Source: Nocardioides sp. SLBN-35 (GTDB lineage: Bacteria; Actinomycetota; Actinomycetes; Propionibacteriales; Nocardioidaceae). From it: a stretch of DNA of 64,000 bases. Of the stretch, positions 37,168-46,700 are shown in pieces. The DNA lies in NCBI RefSeq assembly GCF_006715725.1, contig NZ_VFNU01000001.1, positions 4,464,001 through 4,528,000 of the forward strand. Direction: 5' to 3'. The position numbers and the translations under genes are program-made. The notes under the pieces are model-generated. The model saw nothing but the letters and a program-made list of their open reading frames with translations. It had not been told where the DNA came from and did no database searches. The stretch's first letter is position 1. Every line of letters begins with the position of its first letter.

Positions 37168-37907
37168 AGGTCACGCTCAAGGTCTGGCGTCAGGAGAACG
37201 CCGCCGCCAAGGGTGCGATGCACACCTACGAGCTCGACGGCGTCTCCTCCGACATGTCCTTCCTGGAGATGCTCGACCTGCTCAACGAGCAGCTCGTCAC
37301 CAGCGGCGAGGAGCCGGTCGCGTTCGACAGCGACTGTCGTGAGGGCATCTGCGGCATGTGCTCGCTGATGATCAACGGCCAGGCGCACGGCCCGGAGGTC
37401 ACCACGACCTGCCAGCTGCACATGCGCTCGTTCAACGACGGCGACACGATCACCATCGAGCCGTGGCGTGCCGAGCCGTTCCCGGTGCTCAAGGACCTGG
37501 TCGTCGACCGCTCGGCGTTCGACCGGATCATCCAGGCCGGCGGCTACATCTCGGCCAACACCGGCTCGGCCCCCGAGGCCAACTCGGTGCCGGCGCCGCG
37601 CGACAAGGCGATGCGGGCGTTCAACGTCGCGACCTGCATCGGCTGTGGCGGTTGCGTCGCCGCGTGCCCCAACGGCTCCGCATCGCTGTTCCTGGGTGCC
37701 AAGATCACCCACCTCGGCGAGCTGCCGCAGGGCCAGCCGGAGCGCTGGTCGCGCGTGGTCGACATGGTCGGCCAGCACGACCACGAGGGCTTCGGTGGCT
37801 GCACCAACATCGGTGAGTGCGCCGCGGCGTGCCCGAAGGAGATCCCGCTCGACGTGATCTCCCAGCTCAACAAGGACCTGCGCACCGCGCTGAAGAACGG
37901 TCACTGA
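37164..37907 (+). CDS. sdhB: Succinate dehydrogenase iron-sulfur subunit
   Basis: 247 residues. An N-terminal [2Fe-2S] domain has CREGICGMC and a later Cys in TTCQLH. The C-terminal domain holds CIGCGGCVAACP and CTNIGECAAACP for the [4Fe-4S] and [3Fe-4S] centres. Passes electrons from FAD to the haem subunit. GTG start in a GTGA overlap with sdhA. The last gene of the operon; a strong intrinsic terminator follows. Confidence 0.97.
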
Positions 37908-37933
37908 CCCGGCTCCAACTGGCGTCGGATCCG

Positions 37934-37992
37934 CGCCGACCCGGCAGAAAGTGTCTCCGAGGAGACCACTTTCTGCCGGGTCGGCGTGTTTT
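37934..37992 (+). terminator. Intrinsic terminator of sdhCAB
   Basis: CGCCGACCCGGCAGAAAGTG at 37934-37953 is exactly inverted at 37967-37986, with extra pairing in the short loop, followed at once by TGTTTTT. It begins 27 bases after the sdhB stop. A perfect 20-bp stem with a T-run. Confidence 0.9.
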
Positions 37993-38037
37993 TCGGGTCA
38001 CTAGGCGCCGGGTCGGCGGGGCTGGCACGATTCGGCT

Positions 38038-39306
38038 GTGGGGGTCAGGTGGCTGCAGGAGCGGCACGCGCTGCACATGGGGCGCTGGATGCTCGAGTTC
38101 GACCAGCCGGACGCCGAGCGCGAGTTCCGTGCGTACGACGACGCGGCCGGCCAGCGCCAGGCCCGGATCGCGGTGTGGGTTGCCGTCTTCTTCGTCGTCG
38201 TCTACGGCGGCATCGACTTCCTCGTGGTCGGCTCCGGCGATGCCGGGGCTGCCGCGGTGGTCCGCTTCGCCGTGGCCACCCCCGCCCTGCTGGCGGCCGC
38301 CGTGCTCGTGCGCCGGGCGTCCTTCGTGGCCCGCCACCTCCAGCTGTGCTCGGTGCTCCTGGCCGGGTTCGTCATGGTGCTGCTCGGCAGCGTCCTGGCG
38401 CGTACGGCGGACCTGCCCGCGACGTACGTCCACACCTCCGGGACGGTGACCCTGATCGGCGCGATCGGGCTGCTGCGGCTGCGGATGCACGCCACGATGG
38501 CGGCCGTCGCGATCTACGCCGTCGTCAGCCTCACGCTCCCCCGCGGGTCCGACCAGCTCGAGACGATCATCGCGCCGACCATCGGGCTGAGCACGATCGC
38601 TGTCATCGTCGGCTACGCGCTCGAGCGGCTGCGGCGCACGGCCTTCGAGCGGCAGCGCGAGGTCGAGCTGGAGCGTGCCCGCTCCGAGGAGCTGCTGTTC
38701 AACGTGCTCCCGGTGCCGATCGCCCAGCGGCTGCGCACCGAGCGCGGCGCGATCGCCGACTCGGCACCCGACGTCAGCGTGCTGTTCTCCGACATCGTCG
38801 GCTTCACGCCGGTCTCGGAGGCGCTGAGCGCCGAGGAGCTGGTGGTCCTGCTGGACACGATGTTCCGGGAGTTCGACGCACTGTGCGACCTCCGCGGCAT
38901 CGAGAAGATCAAGACCGTCGGCGACGCTTACATGGCCGTCGCCGGGCTGCCGGTGCCCGACGAGAACCACGCCGCGTCGCTCGCCGAGCTCGCGCTCGAC
39001 ATGCAGCGCACGCTGACCCGGCTCTCACCGTCGTGGCCGAGCCCGATCGCGATGCGGATCGGGATCGCGTCCGGACCTGTCGTCGCGGGCGTGATCGGAC
39101 AGCGCAAGTTCACCTACGACCTGTGGGGCGACACGGTCAACACCGCAAGCCGGATGGAGTCCCACGGCCGGCCGCACCGGATCCAGGTCTCCGCGGCGAC
39201 CCACGCGCTGCTGGAGGACCGCTACATGTTCAGCGACCCGCAGGTGATCGACGTCAAGGGCAAGGGCCCGATGACGACGTACTTCCTGCTGGGTGCCTTC
39301 GCCTGA
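38038..39306 (+). CDS. Membrane-bound class III adenylyl cyclase
   Basis: 422 residues. A cytoplasmic N-terminal ~40 residues, then five or six helices (about 45-195), a coiled linker and one class III cyclase domain. Metal-binding Asp residues are in LFSDIVGFT and TVGDAYM. The ATP-selecting Lys (EKIKTVGD) and Asp (DLWGD) and the transition-state Asn/Arg (NTASRM) are all present, so it should make cAMP as a homodimer. GTG start. It lies just after the sdh terminator and reads toward the SCO4848-type gene. Confidence 0.93.
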   Translation: MGVRWLQERHALHMGRWMLEFDQPDAEREFRAYDDAAGQRQARIAVWVAVFFVVVYGGIDFLVVGSGDAGAAAVVRFAVATPALLAAAVLVRRASFVARHLQLCSVLLAGFVMVLLGSVLARTADLPATYVHTSGTVTLIGAIGLLRLRMHATMAAVAIYAVVSLTLPRGSDQLETIIAPTIGLSTIAVIVGYALERLRRTAFERQREVELERARSEELLFNVLPVPIAQRLRTERGAIADSAPDVSVLFSDIVGFTPVSEALSAEELVVLLDTMFREFDALCDLRGIEKIKTVGDAYMAVAGLPVPDENHAASLAELALDMQRTLTRLSPSWPSPIAMRIGIASGPVVAGVIGQRKFTYDLWGDTVNTASRMESHGRPHRIQVSAATHALLEDRYMFSDPQVIDVKGKGPMTTYFLLGAFA

Positions 39307-39318
39307 GGCCGTCCGGGC

Positions 39319-39546
39319 TCAGCCGTCCTTCGAGGCGCGCAGCGCCTTCCAGCCCAGCGAGCCGAGGAGGCCGGCGATCACGAAGTTCACGACGATCAGC
39401 ACGGTGTGGGCCACCCAGTAGCCGGTCGCGCGGTCCTCCCCCGCGTCGTACGCGTGGTAGAGGTTCTTGGCGAAGTTGCCGAAGGAGAAGACGTTCCAGG
39501 CCGCGACGGCGAGGAGCAGGATGGCGTGCTTGCGCTCGAACTTCAC
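39319..39546 (-). CDS. SCO4848-family small membrane protein
   Basis: 75 residues, two helices flanking a hydrophilic loop (NLYHAYDAGEDRATGYWVAH). Matches the actinobacterial SCO4848 family pattern of WNVFSFGNFAKNL, then TVLIVVNFVIAGLLGSLGW. Function unknown. GTG start in a GTGA overlap with the yihY-like gene stop, so the two are translationally coupled. Confidence 0.82.
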   Translation of the reverse strand: MKFERKHAILLLAVAAWNVFSFGNFAKNLYHAYDAGEDRATGYWVAHTVLIVVNFVIAGLLGSLGWKALRASKDG

Positions 39547-40622
39547 CTGCTCATTCTCCCAGACCGTGGGGTACGACGACCCACCCGGGCGACCAGCGCC
39601 CCCGCGACGCCGCCGGCGGCGAACGCGAGCAGGCTCGGCGCTCGCGGGCCGGGGGCCTCGCCGCCGTCGGCGGCCTCGGCGGTGTCAGTCGCGCGGGGCG
39701 AGTTGGCAGCCGCGATCGCCGCGGCGGCGGGGACCGGCGCCGGCGGGCGCTCGGCCAACGGGCTGGTCTGGGCCCAGGCGGCGGCGTACAGGATCACCCG
39801 CGAGAAGTAGTTGATCCACACCAGCAGGATCAGCGCGATGCCGAAGGCCTGGAAGGCCGGCTGGCCGCGGGTGCTGGTGAGCAACAGCCCGGACAGCTGC
39901 TTGAGCACCTCGAAGCCGAGCGCGCCCAGCACGGCGCCCGACCGGAGCGCCCGGTCCGGGATCGACGGGCGCACCAGCAGCCGGAACATCATGAAGAAGA
40001 GCACGGCCGAGGCGGCCAGGCCGAGCAGCACCGCGAGCACGGCCACCAGCCAGCCGAGCCGCGCGCCGATCCCGACCATGTCGAGCAGGGCGCGGGAGAA
40101 ACGGGTGAGGACCGCGGAGGCGATCACGCTGGTGAACAGCACCGCGCCGAGAACGGCGAGGGTGACCAGGTCGCGCACCTTGCCGATGACGAAGTTCGGG
40201 CGCAGCCGGGTGGGCATCTCGAAGATCACGGTCAGCGCCGACTGGACCGAGGACAGCCAACCCAGCCCGGCGTACAGCACACCGACCAGGCCGATGACCC
40301 CCACCGTCCCGGCGGCATCCTGGATGTCGGTGAGGTCGACCTGCCCGTCGCCGCTGCCGACCAGGCCGGGCAGCACCTCGTCGATGGCCTTGACGAGGGT
40401 GTCCTGGGCGTCGGGGTAGACGTGGGCGATCCAGCCGACCACGAAGAAGGCCAGGGCCAGGATCGGGAAGACGGACAGGAAGCCGAAGTACGTGACGCCA
40501 CCTGCCTGCTGGCTGCCCTGCACGGCGCTGTAGTGCTCCTGGGTGCGCACGGCATGGTCGACCAGTGGCCACCGGTCACGGAGCTCGGTGACCTTCGCCT
40601 TGACACGTTCGACGAGCTTCAT
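39543..40622 (-). CDS. YihY/BrkB-family membrane protein
   Basis: 359 residues. Six or so helices of the YihY fold: QAGGVTYFGFLSVFPILALA, GLGWLSSVQSALTVIFEMP and LLVWINYFSRVILYAAAW are family landmarks. The C-terminal ~65 residues are Ala/Pro-rich with one more hydrophobic stretch. Function uncertain; despite the old name it is not RNase BN. The ATG has GGAGG upstream. Co-translated with the SCO4848 gene. Confidence 0.92.
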   Translation of the reverse strand: MKLVERVKAKVTELRDRWPLVDHAVRTQEHYSAVQGSQQAGGVTYFGFLSVFPILALAFFVVGWIAHVYPDAQDTLVKAIDEVLPGLVGSGDGQVDLTDIQDAAGTVGVIGLVGVLYAGLGWLSSVQSALTVIFEMPTRLRPNFVIGKVRDLVTLAVLGAVLFTSVIASAVLTRFSRALLDMVGIGARLGWLVAVLAVLLGLAASAVLFFMMFRLLVRPSIPDRALRSGAVLGALGFEVLKQLSGLLLTSTRGQPAFQAFGIALILLVWINYFSRVILYAAAWAQTSPLAERPPAPVPAAAAIAAANSPRATDTAEAADGGEAPGPRAPSLLAFAAGGVAGALVARVGRRTPRSGRMSR

Positions 40623-40640
40623 GGGAGCCTCCGGTCCGGG

Positions 40641-41147
40641 TCAGCCGAGCGGGAAGGTGCGGGTCGAGCGCCAGCCCTCCTGCTCGTGGTGCACGTACAG
40701 GTGGAAGTCGGTGACGTCGAACGCGCAGTCGAAGCCGGCCAGGTCGTCGAAGGCCCGGTCCAGGGTCGGGTCGTCGAGGTGGTGGGCGACGGTGACGTGC
40801 GGGTGGTACGGGTAGTCCAGGTCGACGGCGAGCGGCCCCCGTCGTACGGCGTCCGCCAGCTGCTCGCACTGGGAGATTCCCTCGGCGAGGCTGACGAAGA
40901 CCACGGGCGACACGGGCCGGAAGGTACCCGTTCCGCGCAGGTGCACCCGGAACGGCGCGACCTCGGTCGCCGCCGTGGCCAGGTGGGCCTCGATCTCGTC
41001 GAGCCCGCCCGGCAGCTCGGTGGGCGGGATGAGCGTGATGTGGCTCGGCACGCCCTCGGCGGTGGGGTCACCGATGCGGAGCCGGTAGTCGACCAGCTCG
41101 GTGGCCCAGGGCTCGGGGATGGCGACGGCGACACCGATCACCGGCAT
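40641..41147 (-). CDS. 2'-5' RNA ligase-family (2H phosphoesterase) protein
   Basis: 168 residues. The two catalytic HxTx motifs are SHITLIPP near residue 36 and PHVTVAHH near residue 116. 2H enzymes act on 2'-5' phosphodiester or cyclic phosphate ends of RNA or small nucleotides; the true substrate is unknown. The ATG overlaps the trpS stop by one base (TGATG), so it is read together with trpS. Confidence 0.92.
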   Translation of the reverse strand: MPVIGVAVAIPEPWATELVDYRLRIGDPTAEGVPSHITLIPPTELPGGLDEIEAHLATAATEVAPFRVHLRGTGTFRPVSPVVFVSLAEGISQCEQLADAVRRGPLAVDLDYPYHPHVTVAHHLDDPTLDRAFDDLAGFDCAFDVTDFHLYVHHEQEGWRSTRTFPLG

Positions 41148-42235
41148 CAGCCGGCCTCCGTACGACGCTCCACCGGTGCCACGAACCCGATCCGCTGGTA
41201 GACGTCGCGCAGTGTGCTCTCCGCGACCGCGTTGGCGGTCTCGGCGCCCTGGGCGAGCACCTGCATGAGGTGGTCCTGGTTGTCGAGGAGCTCGAGGGTG
41301 CGGTCCCGGAACGGGGTCACGAACCCGACCACCACCTCGGCGAGGTCCTTCTTGAGGTCGCCGTACATCTTGCCGGCGTACTGCTCCTCGAGGGCCTGGA
41401 TGCTCTCGCCGGTCAGCGCCGAGTAGATGGTCAGCAGGTTGCTGACGCCCGGCTTCTCCTCCTGGTCGAAGCGGATCTCGGTGCCGGAGTCGGTGACCGC
41501 CGAGCGGATCTTCTTCGCCGAGCGGGCCGGGTCCTCGAGCATCTCGATGATGCCGTTGGGGCCGGAGCCCGACTTCGACATCTTCTTCGTCGGCTCCTGC
41601 AGGTCGTAGATCTTCGCGGTCGCCTTGAGGATGTAGGGCTCCGGCAGCCGGAAGGTCTTCTTGAACCGGCTGTTGAACCGCTGCGCGAGGTCACGGGTCA
41701 GCTCGAGGTGCTGGCGCTGGTCCTCACCGACCGGCACGTAGTGGGGCCGGTAGAGCAGGATGTCGGCGGCCATCAGGATCGGGTACGCGAACAGGCCGAC
41801 GCTCGCCGCGCCCTCGCCGCCCTTGGCCGACTTGTCCTTGAACTGGGTCATCCGCCGCGCCTCGCCGAACCCGGTCAGGCCGTTGAGCACCCACCCCAGC
41901 TGGGCGTGTGCCGGCACGTGGCTCTGCACGAAGATCGCCGACTTCTCGGGCTCGACGCCCGCCGCGAGCAGCTGGGCCGCGCTGCGCAGGGTGCGCTCGC
42001 GCAGCAGCTTCGGGTCCCAGTCGGTCGTGATCGCGTGCTGGTCGGCGATGAAGAAGAACGGCTGGTGGTCGCGCTGCAGGTCCACCCACTGCCGCAACGC
42101 ACCCATGTAGTTGCCGAGGTGGAAGGAGTCGGCGGTCGGCTGGATGCCGGACAGCACGCGCGGTCGCGCGGCTCCCTCGGGCGCGGCCGGCTGCGCGGTC
42201 TCCGGCACGGGCGAGTGCTCGGTGGTGGCGGACAT
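41147..42235 (-). CDS. trpS: Tryptophanyl-tRNA synthetase
   Basis: 362 residues, class I synthetase charging tRNA-Trp. The HIGH equivalent is HLGN near residue 39 and KMSKS is near residue 218. A ~25-residue N-terminal extension precedes the conserved VLSGIQPTADSFHLGNYMGA. No T-box or leader peptide is seen in the upstream 139 bases, which instead hold a large palindromic element. Followed by the 2H phosphoesterase gene. Confidence 0.97.
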   Translation of the reverse strand: MSATTEHSPVPETAQPAAPEGAARPRVLSGIQPTADSFHLGNYMGALRQWVDLQRDHQPFFFIADQHAITTDWDPKLLRERTLRSAAQLLAAGVEPEKSAIFVQSHVPAHAQLGWVLNGLTGFGEARRMTQFKDKSAKGGEGAASVGLFAYPILMAADILLYRPHYVPVGEDQRQHLELTRDLAQRFNSRFKKTFRLPEPYILKATAKIYDLQEPTKKMSKSGSGPNGIIEMLEDPARSAKKIRSAVTDSGTEIRFDQEEKPGVSNLLTIYSALTGESIQALEEQYAGKMYGDLKKDLAEVVVGFVTPFRDRTLELLDNQDHLMQVLAQGAETANAVAESTLRDVYQRIGFVAPVERRTEAG

Positions 42236-42301
42236 GGGAGGGATTCTCTCAGGCCGGTTGAGCTCCTCGTAAAGCCCCCGCCCGCGGCGGACTCCGGTTG
42301 A

Positions 42302-42364
42302 CCGCGCCCCATGCGGTTTGGTCGCAGATCGGGGCGATCAGGCGCCAATTCGTATGGGGCGCGG
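42302..42364. repeat. Second copy of a large palindromic element (also terminator of the MFS gene)
   Basis: Left arm CCGCGCCCCATGCGGTTTGG (42302-42321) pairs with the right arm at 42345-42364; 17 of 20 positions are complementary and two of the rest are G-T. The core CCCCATRCGRNTTGG is shared with the 11867-11919 palindrome 30 kb away. It lies 10 bases after the MFS stop and upstream of trpS on the same strand. Confidence 0.75.
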
Positions 42365-42374
42365 CACATCGAGC

Positions 42375-43604
42375 TCAGACACGGACCGCAGTGACGCTTT
42401 GGCGGCGGTGGACGACGGCCGAGGCGACCAGGATCGCCGTACCGACGGCGGCGAGGCCGGCGCCGACGAGGGCCGGCGCGCGGTAGCCATGACCACCGGC
42501 GATGACCAGTCCGCCGAGCCAGGCGCCGAGCGCGTTGGCGATGTTGAGGGCGGCGTGGTTCATCGCGGCGCCGAGGGTGACCGCGTCGCCCGCGACGTCC
42601 ATCAGCCGCAGCTGCAGGTTGACGACGAGCACGGATCCGGTCGCGGTGACGAGGAAGGCGACGGGCAGCAGCACCCAGCCGTGGGGGGCGGCGGCGTAGT
42701 AGACGAGCATCAGCACGATGCCGGCGACGCCGGACAGCAGCAGGCTGCGGTAGACCGACCACGCGGCGAGCTCGCCGGCGAGCCAGGTGCCGGCGACCAT
42801 GCCGAGGCCCAGAGCCAGCACGAAGAACGGGACCGTGCCGCGCTCGAGGCCGCCGACGACGGTGACCGTCTTGGCGATGTACGAGTAGACGGCGAACATG
42901 CCGCCGAACCCGACGGCGCCGACCGCCATGGTCAGCCACACCTGGAGGCTGCCGAAGAACTCGCGGGCCTCCTTGCGCCCGCTCGCCCCGGAGTCGCCCG
43001 GCACCGACGGCACCGCGGCGAGCACCATCGCGACGGTGACCAGGGCAAGCAGGCCGCCGAGCAGGTACGTCGAGCGCCAGCCGACCTGCTGGCCGAGGAA
43101 GGTGGCCAGCGGGACGCCGACGACATTGGCGACCGACAGCCCGAGCATGACGCTCGCGACCGCCCGCCCGCGCCGCTCGGGCGCGACCAGGCTCGCCGCG
43201 ACCAGGCTGGCGACGCCGAAGTAGGCGCCGTGGGGAAGCCCGTCGAGGAAGCGGGCCACCGTGAGCACCTCGTAGCCGGGTGCGGCCGCGCTGAGCAGGT
43301 TGAAGGCGGCGTACGCGGCCATCAGTCCCACGAGCATGGCGCGGCGCGGCAAGGCGGCACCGAAGAAGGCGAGGATCGGTACGCCGACCACCACGCCGAG
43401 CGCGTACGCCGAGATCACGTGCCCCGCGTCCGGCACCGACACCTCGACACCGTGGGCGATCTCGGGCAGCACGCCCATCGTCATGAACTCGGTGGTGCCG
43501 ATGGTGAACCCGCCGACCGCGAGCGCCAGGATCGCCAGCGCGGGTCGGTGATGGGACACCTCGGGGCGCCCCTCGGTCGAGGTCGTCGTCGGCGAGGAGG
43601 TCAC
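42375..43604 (-). CDS. MFS transporter, AraJ/DHA1-like
   Basis: 409 residues, 12 helices. Family motifs are FTIGTTEFMTMGVLPEIA in helix 1, DAGHVISAYALGVVVGVP in helix 2 and GLPHGAYFGVASLVAASLV in helix 4. Likely a drug or sugar efflux pump; substrate unknown. GTG at 43604 has TAGCAT five bases upstream, pointing to a leaderless start. GTG at 43559 (SHHRPALAILALAVGG) with GAGGGG upstream is an alternative that removes 15 low-complexity residues. Confidence 0.9.
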   Translation of the reverse strand: MTSSPTTTSTEGRPEVSHHRPALAILALAVGGFTIGTTEFMTMGVLPEIAHGVEVSVPDAGHVISAYALGVVVGVPILAFFGAALPRRAMLVGLMAAYAAFNLLSAAAPGYEVLTVARFLDGLPHGAYFGVASLVAASLVAPERRGRAVASVMLGLSVANVVGVPLATFLGQQVGWRSTYLLGGLLALVTVAMVLAAVPSVPGDSGASGRKEAREFFGSLQVWLTMAVGAVGFGGMFAVYSYIAKTVTVVGGLERGTVPFFVLALGLGMVAGTWLAGELAAWSVYRSLLLSGVAGIVLMLVYYAAAPHGWVLLPVAFLVTATGSVLVVNLQLRLMDVAGDAVTLGAAMNHAALNIANALGAWLGGLVIAGGHGYRAPALVGAGLAAVGTAILVASAVVHRRQSVTAVRV

Positions 43605-43680
43605 GGGGGATGCTAACCGGGCGACAGCCCGGCGTATTCCGGGACGTCGGATGTCTGGGCTCCACGTCGCCGGCCCGAAC

Positions 43681-43743
43681 CGGTTCAACTACCGAATTCG
43701 CGGCCGATCGCGGCATCTCACGACAAATCCGGTAGTTGAACCG
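43681..43743. terminator. Palindrome downstream of the ABC exporter gene
   Basis: CGGTTCAACTACCGAATT (43681-43698) is inverted at 43726-43743 with one mismatch in 18 and a 27-base spacer. It begins 25 bases after the exporter stop on the minus strand. It has the same design (18-20 bp arms at a gene end) as the other palindromes here but an unrelated sequence. Confidence 0.6.
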
Positions 43744-43768
43744 AGAGAACGCCGACCACGCCCCGGGC

Positions 43769-46700
43769 TCAGCCGGCGAGGTGACCCCAGTCGCCGGCCA
43801 GCGACGACCACGGCCCGACTGCGGCGACCTCGCCGTCGACGAGGACGACGACGCGGTCGGCCTGGGCGAGCGCGGCGCGCTTGGAGGTCGCCCCGATCAC
43901 CGTGGTGTGCCGCTCGCGCAGCGCCGCCCACAGCTCGATCTCGGTGGCGGCGTCGAGCGCGCTGGACACGTCGTCGGCGAGCAGCAGCTCGGCGTCGGTC
44001 GCCAGGGCGCGGGCCAGGGCGAGGCGCTGGACCTGGCCGCCGGAAAGACGTACGCCCCGGTGTCCGATGACCGCGTCGGGGCCGCCGGCGTCGGCGACGT
44101 CCTCGGCCATCCGGGCGGTCTCGACGGGGCCGGCCATCTGTCGGTCGTGGCCGAGCAGGATGTTGTCGGCGAAGGTGCCCGAGAGCACCCGCGGCACCTG
44201 GGCGACGTGGCCGACCTGGCCGGGGCGCAGGAAGGTCTCGGGGTCGGTGACGTCCTGGCCGTTCCAGCGCAGCGAGCCGCGGTGGTCGATCAGGCCGGCC
44301 AGCGAGGAGAGCAGGCTGGACTTGCCGGAGCCGACCTGGCCGACGAGCAGCACCAGCTCGCCGCGCTCGACGACCAGGTCGATGCCGGTGGCGCCGACCG
44401 TGCCGTCGTCGTGGACCGCGGTGTAGCCGGCCAGCTCCAGCCGCTGCAGCGGGACCCGCGCCGGCGTGGCCGGCTCGGGCGCCTCGCCTGCGACCAGGTC
44501 GATCCCGTCGGCCATCGCCATCAGGTCCCGGCCACCCGCGAAGCGCGCGGTCGCCTGCTGCCAGGCGCGCACGCCCGGGGCCTCGGTGACCACGGCGCCG
44601 GCGACCCGGCCGAACCAGTCGAAGCCGTTGACGGCCGTCGCGACGAGCAGCGCGGTCGCCAGGCCCCAGACGTCCCACAGGTAGAGCGCCCAGGCCGCGA
44701 CGACGCCGACCTGCACCATCACGATCGGCACGCCGTCGAGGACGGCCTGCACGCGGTGCTCGAAGACGGCCGCCTCCACACGGCCGTCGTCGACCTTGCT
44801 CAGGTGGGCGTGGACCTGCGGAGTGCGACCCGCGAGCTTGACCGTGCGGGCCGACTCGACCGCCGACACCACGGCCCGGCCGAACCGGGCCCGGGCGGCC
44901 GAGGAGCGCGCGGCCGAGCGACCGGCGATCGGGCGGCCGATCGAGGACGCGAGCGCGCTGGTGAGCATCACGACGAGCAGGACGCCGCCGGCCAGCCAGG
45001 TGCCACCGGCGACCATGGTGATCGCGGCGATGAGCAGGCCGTTGACGAAGTCGACCCAGCGGTCGGCGTACCTCGCGTAGCGGTCGGCGTCCATGGAGCG
45101 CGCGACCACCTCGCCGGGAGGCGTGCGCGGCAGCCGCTCGCTGCGGACCTGGCCCAGGAGCACGGACATCCGCACCCGGAGCATGACCTCGATCCACCAG
45201 CGCGGGTAGCGGCGGAAGGCGTCGGCGAGCAGGATCGGCGCGACCAGCAGGCTGACGACGAGGACGACGACCAGCGAGGTCGCGGACTCCCCCGCCTCGA
45301 GCCGCTCGACGACCTTGCCCCAGACGAAGCCGGTGATCGCGCCCAGCGGGGCGAAGATCGTGCCGCCGAGGAACAGCAGCACCGACCAGGCGCCCCACCA
45401 CGGGCGGACCCAGAAGGCGTTCCAGGTGCCGCGGGCCAACGAGGAGCCGGAGCCGACCTCGGGACGCTCCGGCGGGGTTCCGGTACGGCGACGCCCGCCG
45501 ACCGCGGTACCGGTCTCGGCCGGGTCGAGGTCGGCGTCGGCGAAGCCCTCGGTGTCGCTGGCGGCGAGCAGCCGGCGGAACGGTCCGTCGGCGACCGCGA
45601 GCTCGTCGCGCGGGCCGTGCTGGATGACGGTGCCGTGGTCGAGCACGGCGACCGCCTCGGCGCGCTCGATGGTGCTGAGCCGGTGGGCGACGAGGATGCC
45701 GGTGCGGCCGCTGATCAGCCGGTCGGCGGCCGCGACGACGCGGGCCTCGGTGACCGGGTCCATCCGGGCCGTCGCCTCGTCGAGCACGACGACCTGGACG
45801 TGGCGCACCAGCAGCCGGGCGAACGCGACCAGCTGCTCCTCCCCTGCCGACAGCGTGGTGCCGCCGGGACCGAGCAGGGTGTCGAGGCCGTCGGGCAGGC
45901 CGGCCACCCAGTCGGTGAGGCCGAGCTCGGCGACGGCCGCCTCGACCTCCTCGCGCGGGACGCTGGCGAACAGCGTGATGTTGTCGGCGAGGCTGCCGGC
46001 CAGGATCTCGGTGCGCTGGGTGACGACACCGACCCGGCGGCGCAGCTCGTGGAGGTCGAGCGTGGTGATGTCGGCCCCGCCGAGGAAGATCGTGCCGGGC
46101 GGCGGCTCCGCGGCCCGCGAGAGCAGCGAGGCGAGGGTCGACTTGCCCGAGCCGGTGCGGCCGACCAGGGCCAGGGTGTGGCCCTCCTCGACGTACAGCG
46201 TGACGTCGCGCAGCGCGAACGAGCTCTCGTTGTAGGCGAAGTCGAGGTGGCGGATGCGCAGGTCGAGCGCGCCCGACGGGACCGCCTCGCCGCCCTCGGG
46301 CTCCGCCTCGACGGCGAGGAGCTGGCGCAGCCGCAGGACCGCGCCGAGGCCGGCCTGGATGTCGGGCAGCTGGTGGGCCAGGTTGTTGATCTGGCCGACG
46401 AAGATCGTCGTCACCAAGAAGAGCGTGACCAGTCGCGCGACGCCGAGGTGGTCGCCGCTGACCAGCGCGACGCCACAGACCGCGATCGCGGCGAGCAGTC
46501 CGTGGAGCAGCAGGCCGACCTTGATCGCCAGCCGGGCCTCGATCATCAGCACCCGGCGGAACTTCTCGTGGACGTCGGCGGAGAGCTGCGCGAGCCTGCG
46601 TACGGCGAACGCCTGGCCCAGGCTCGTGCGCAGGTCGTCGCGCCCGGCGACGCCCTCCTCGAGTGCCGCGGCGTGATCGGTCCAGGCGGCCTCCTCGATC

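Noticed and set aside
42236..42374. T-box or trp leader upstream of trpS
   Set aside because: No T-box core or Trp-codon leader peptide is visible; the space is filled by a palindromic element.
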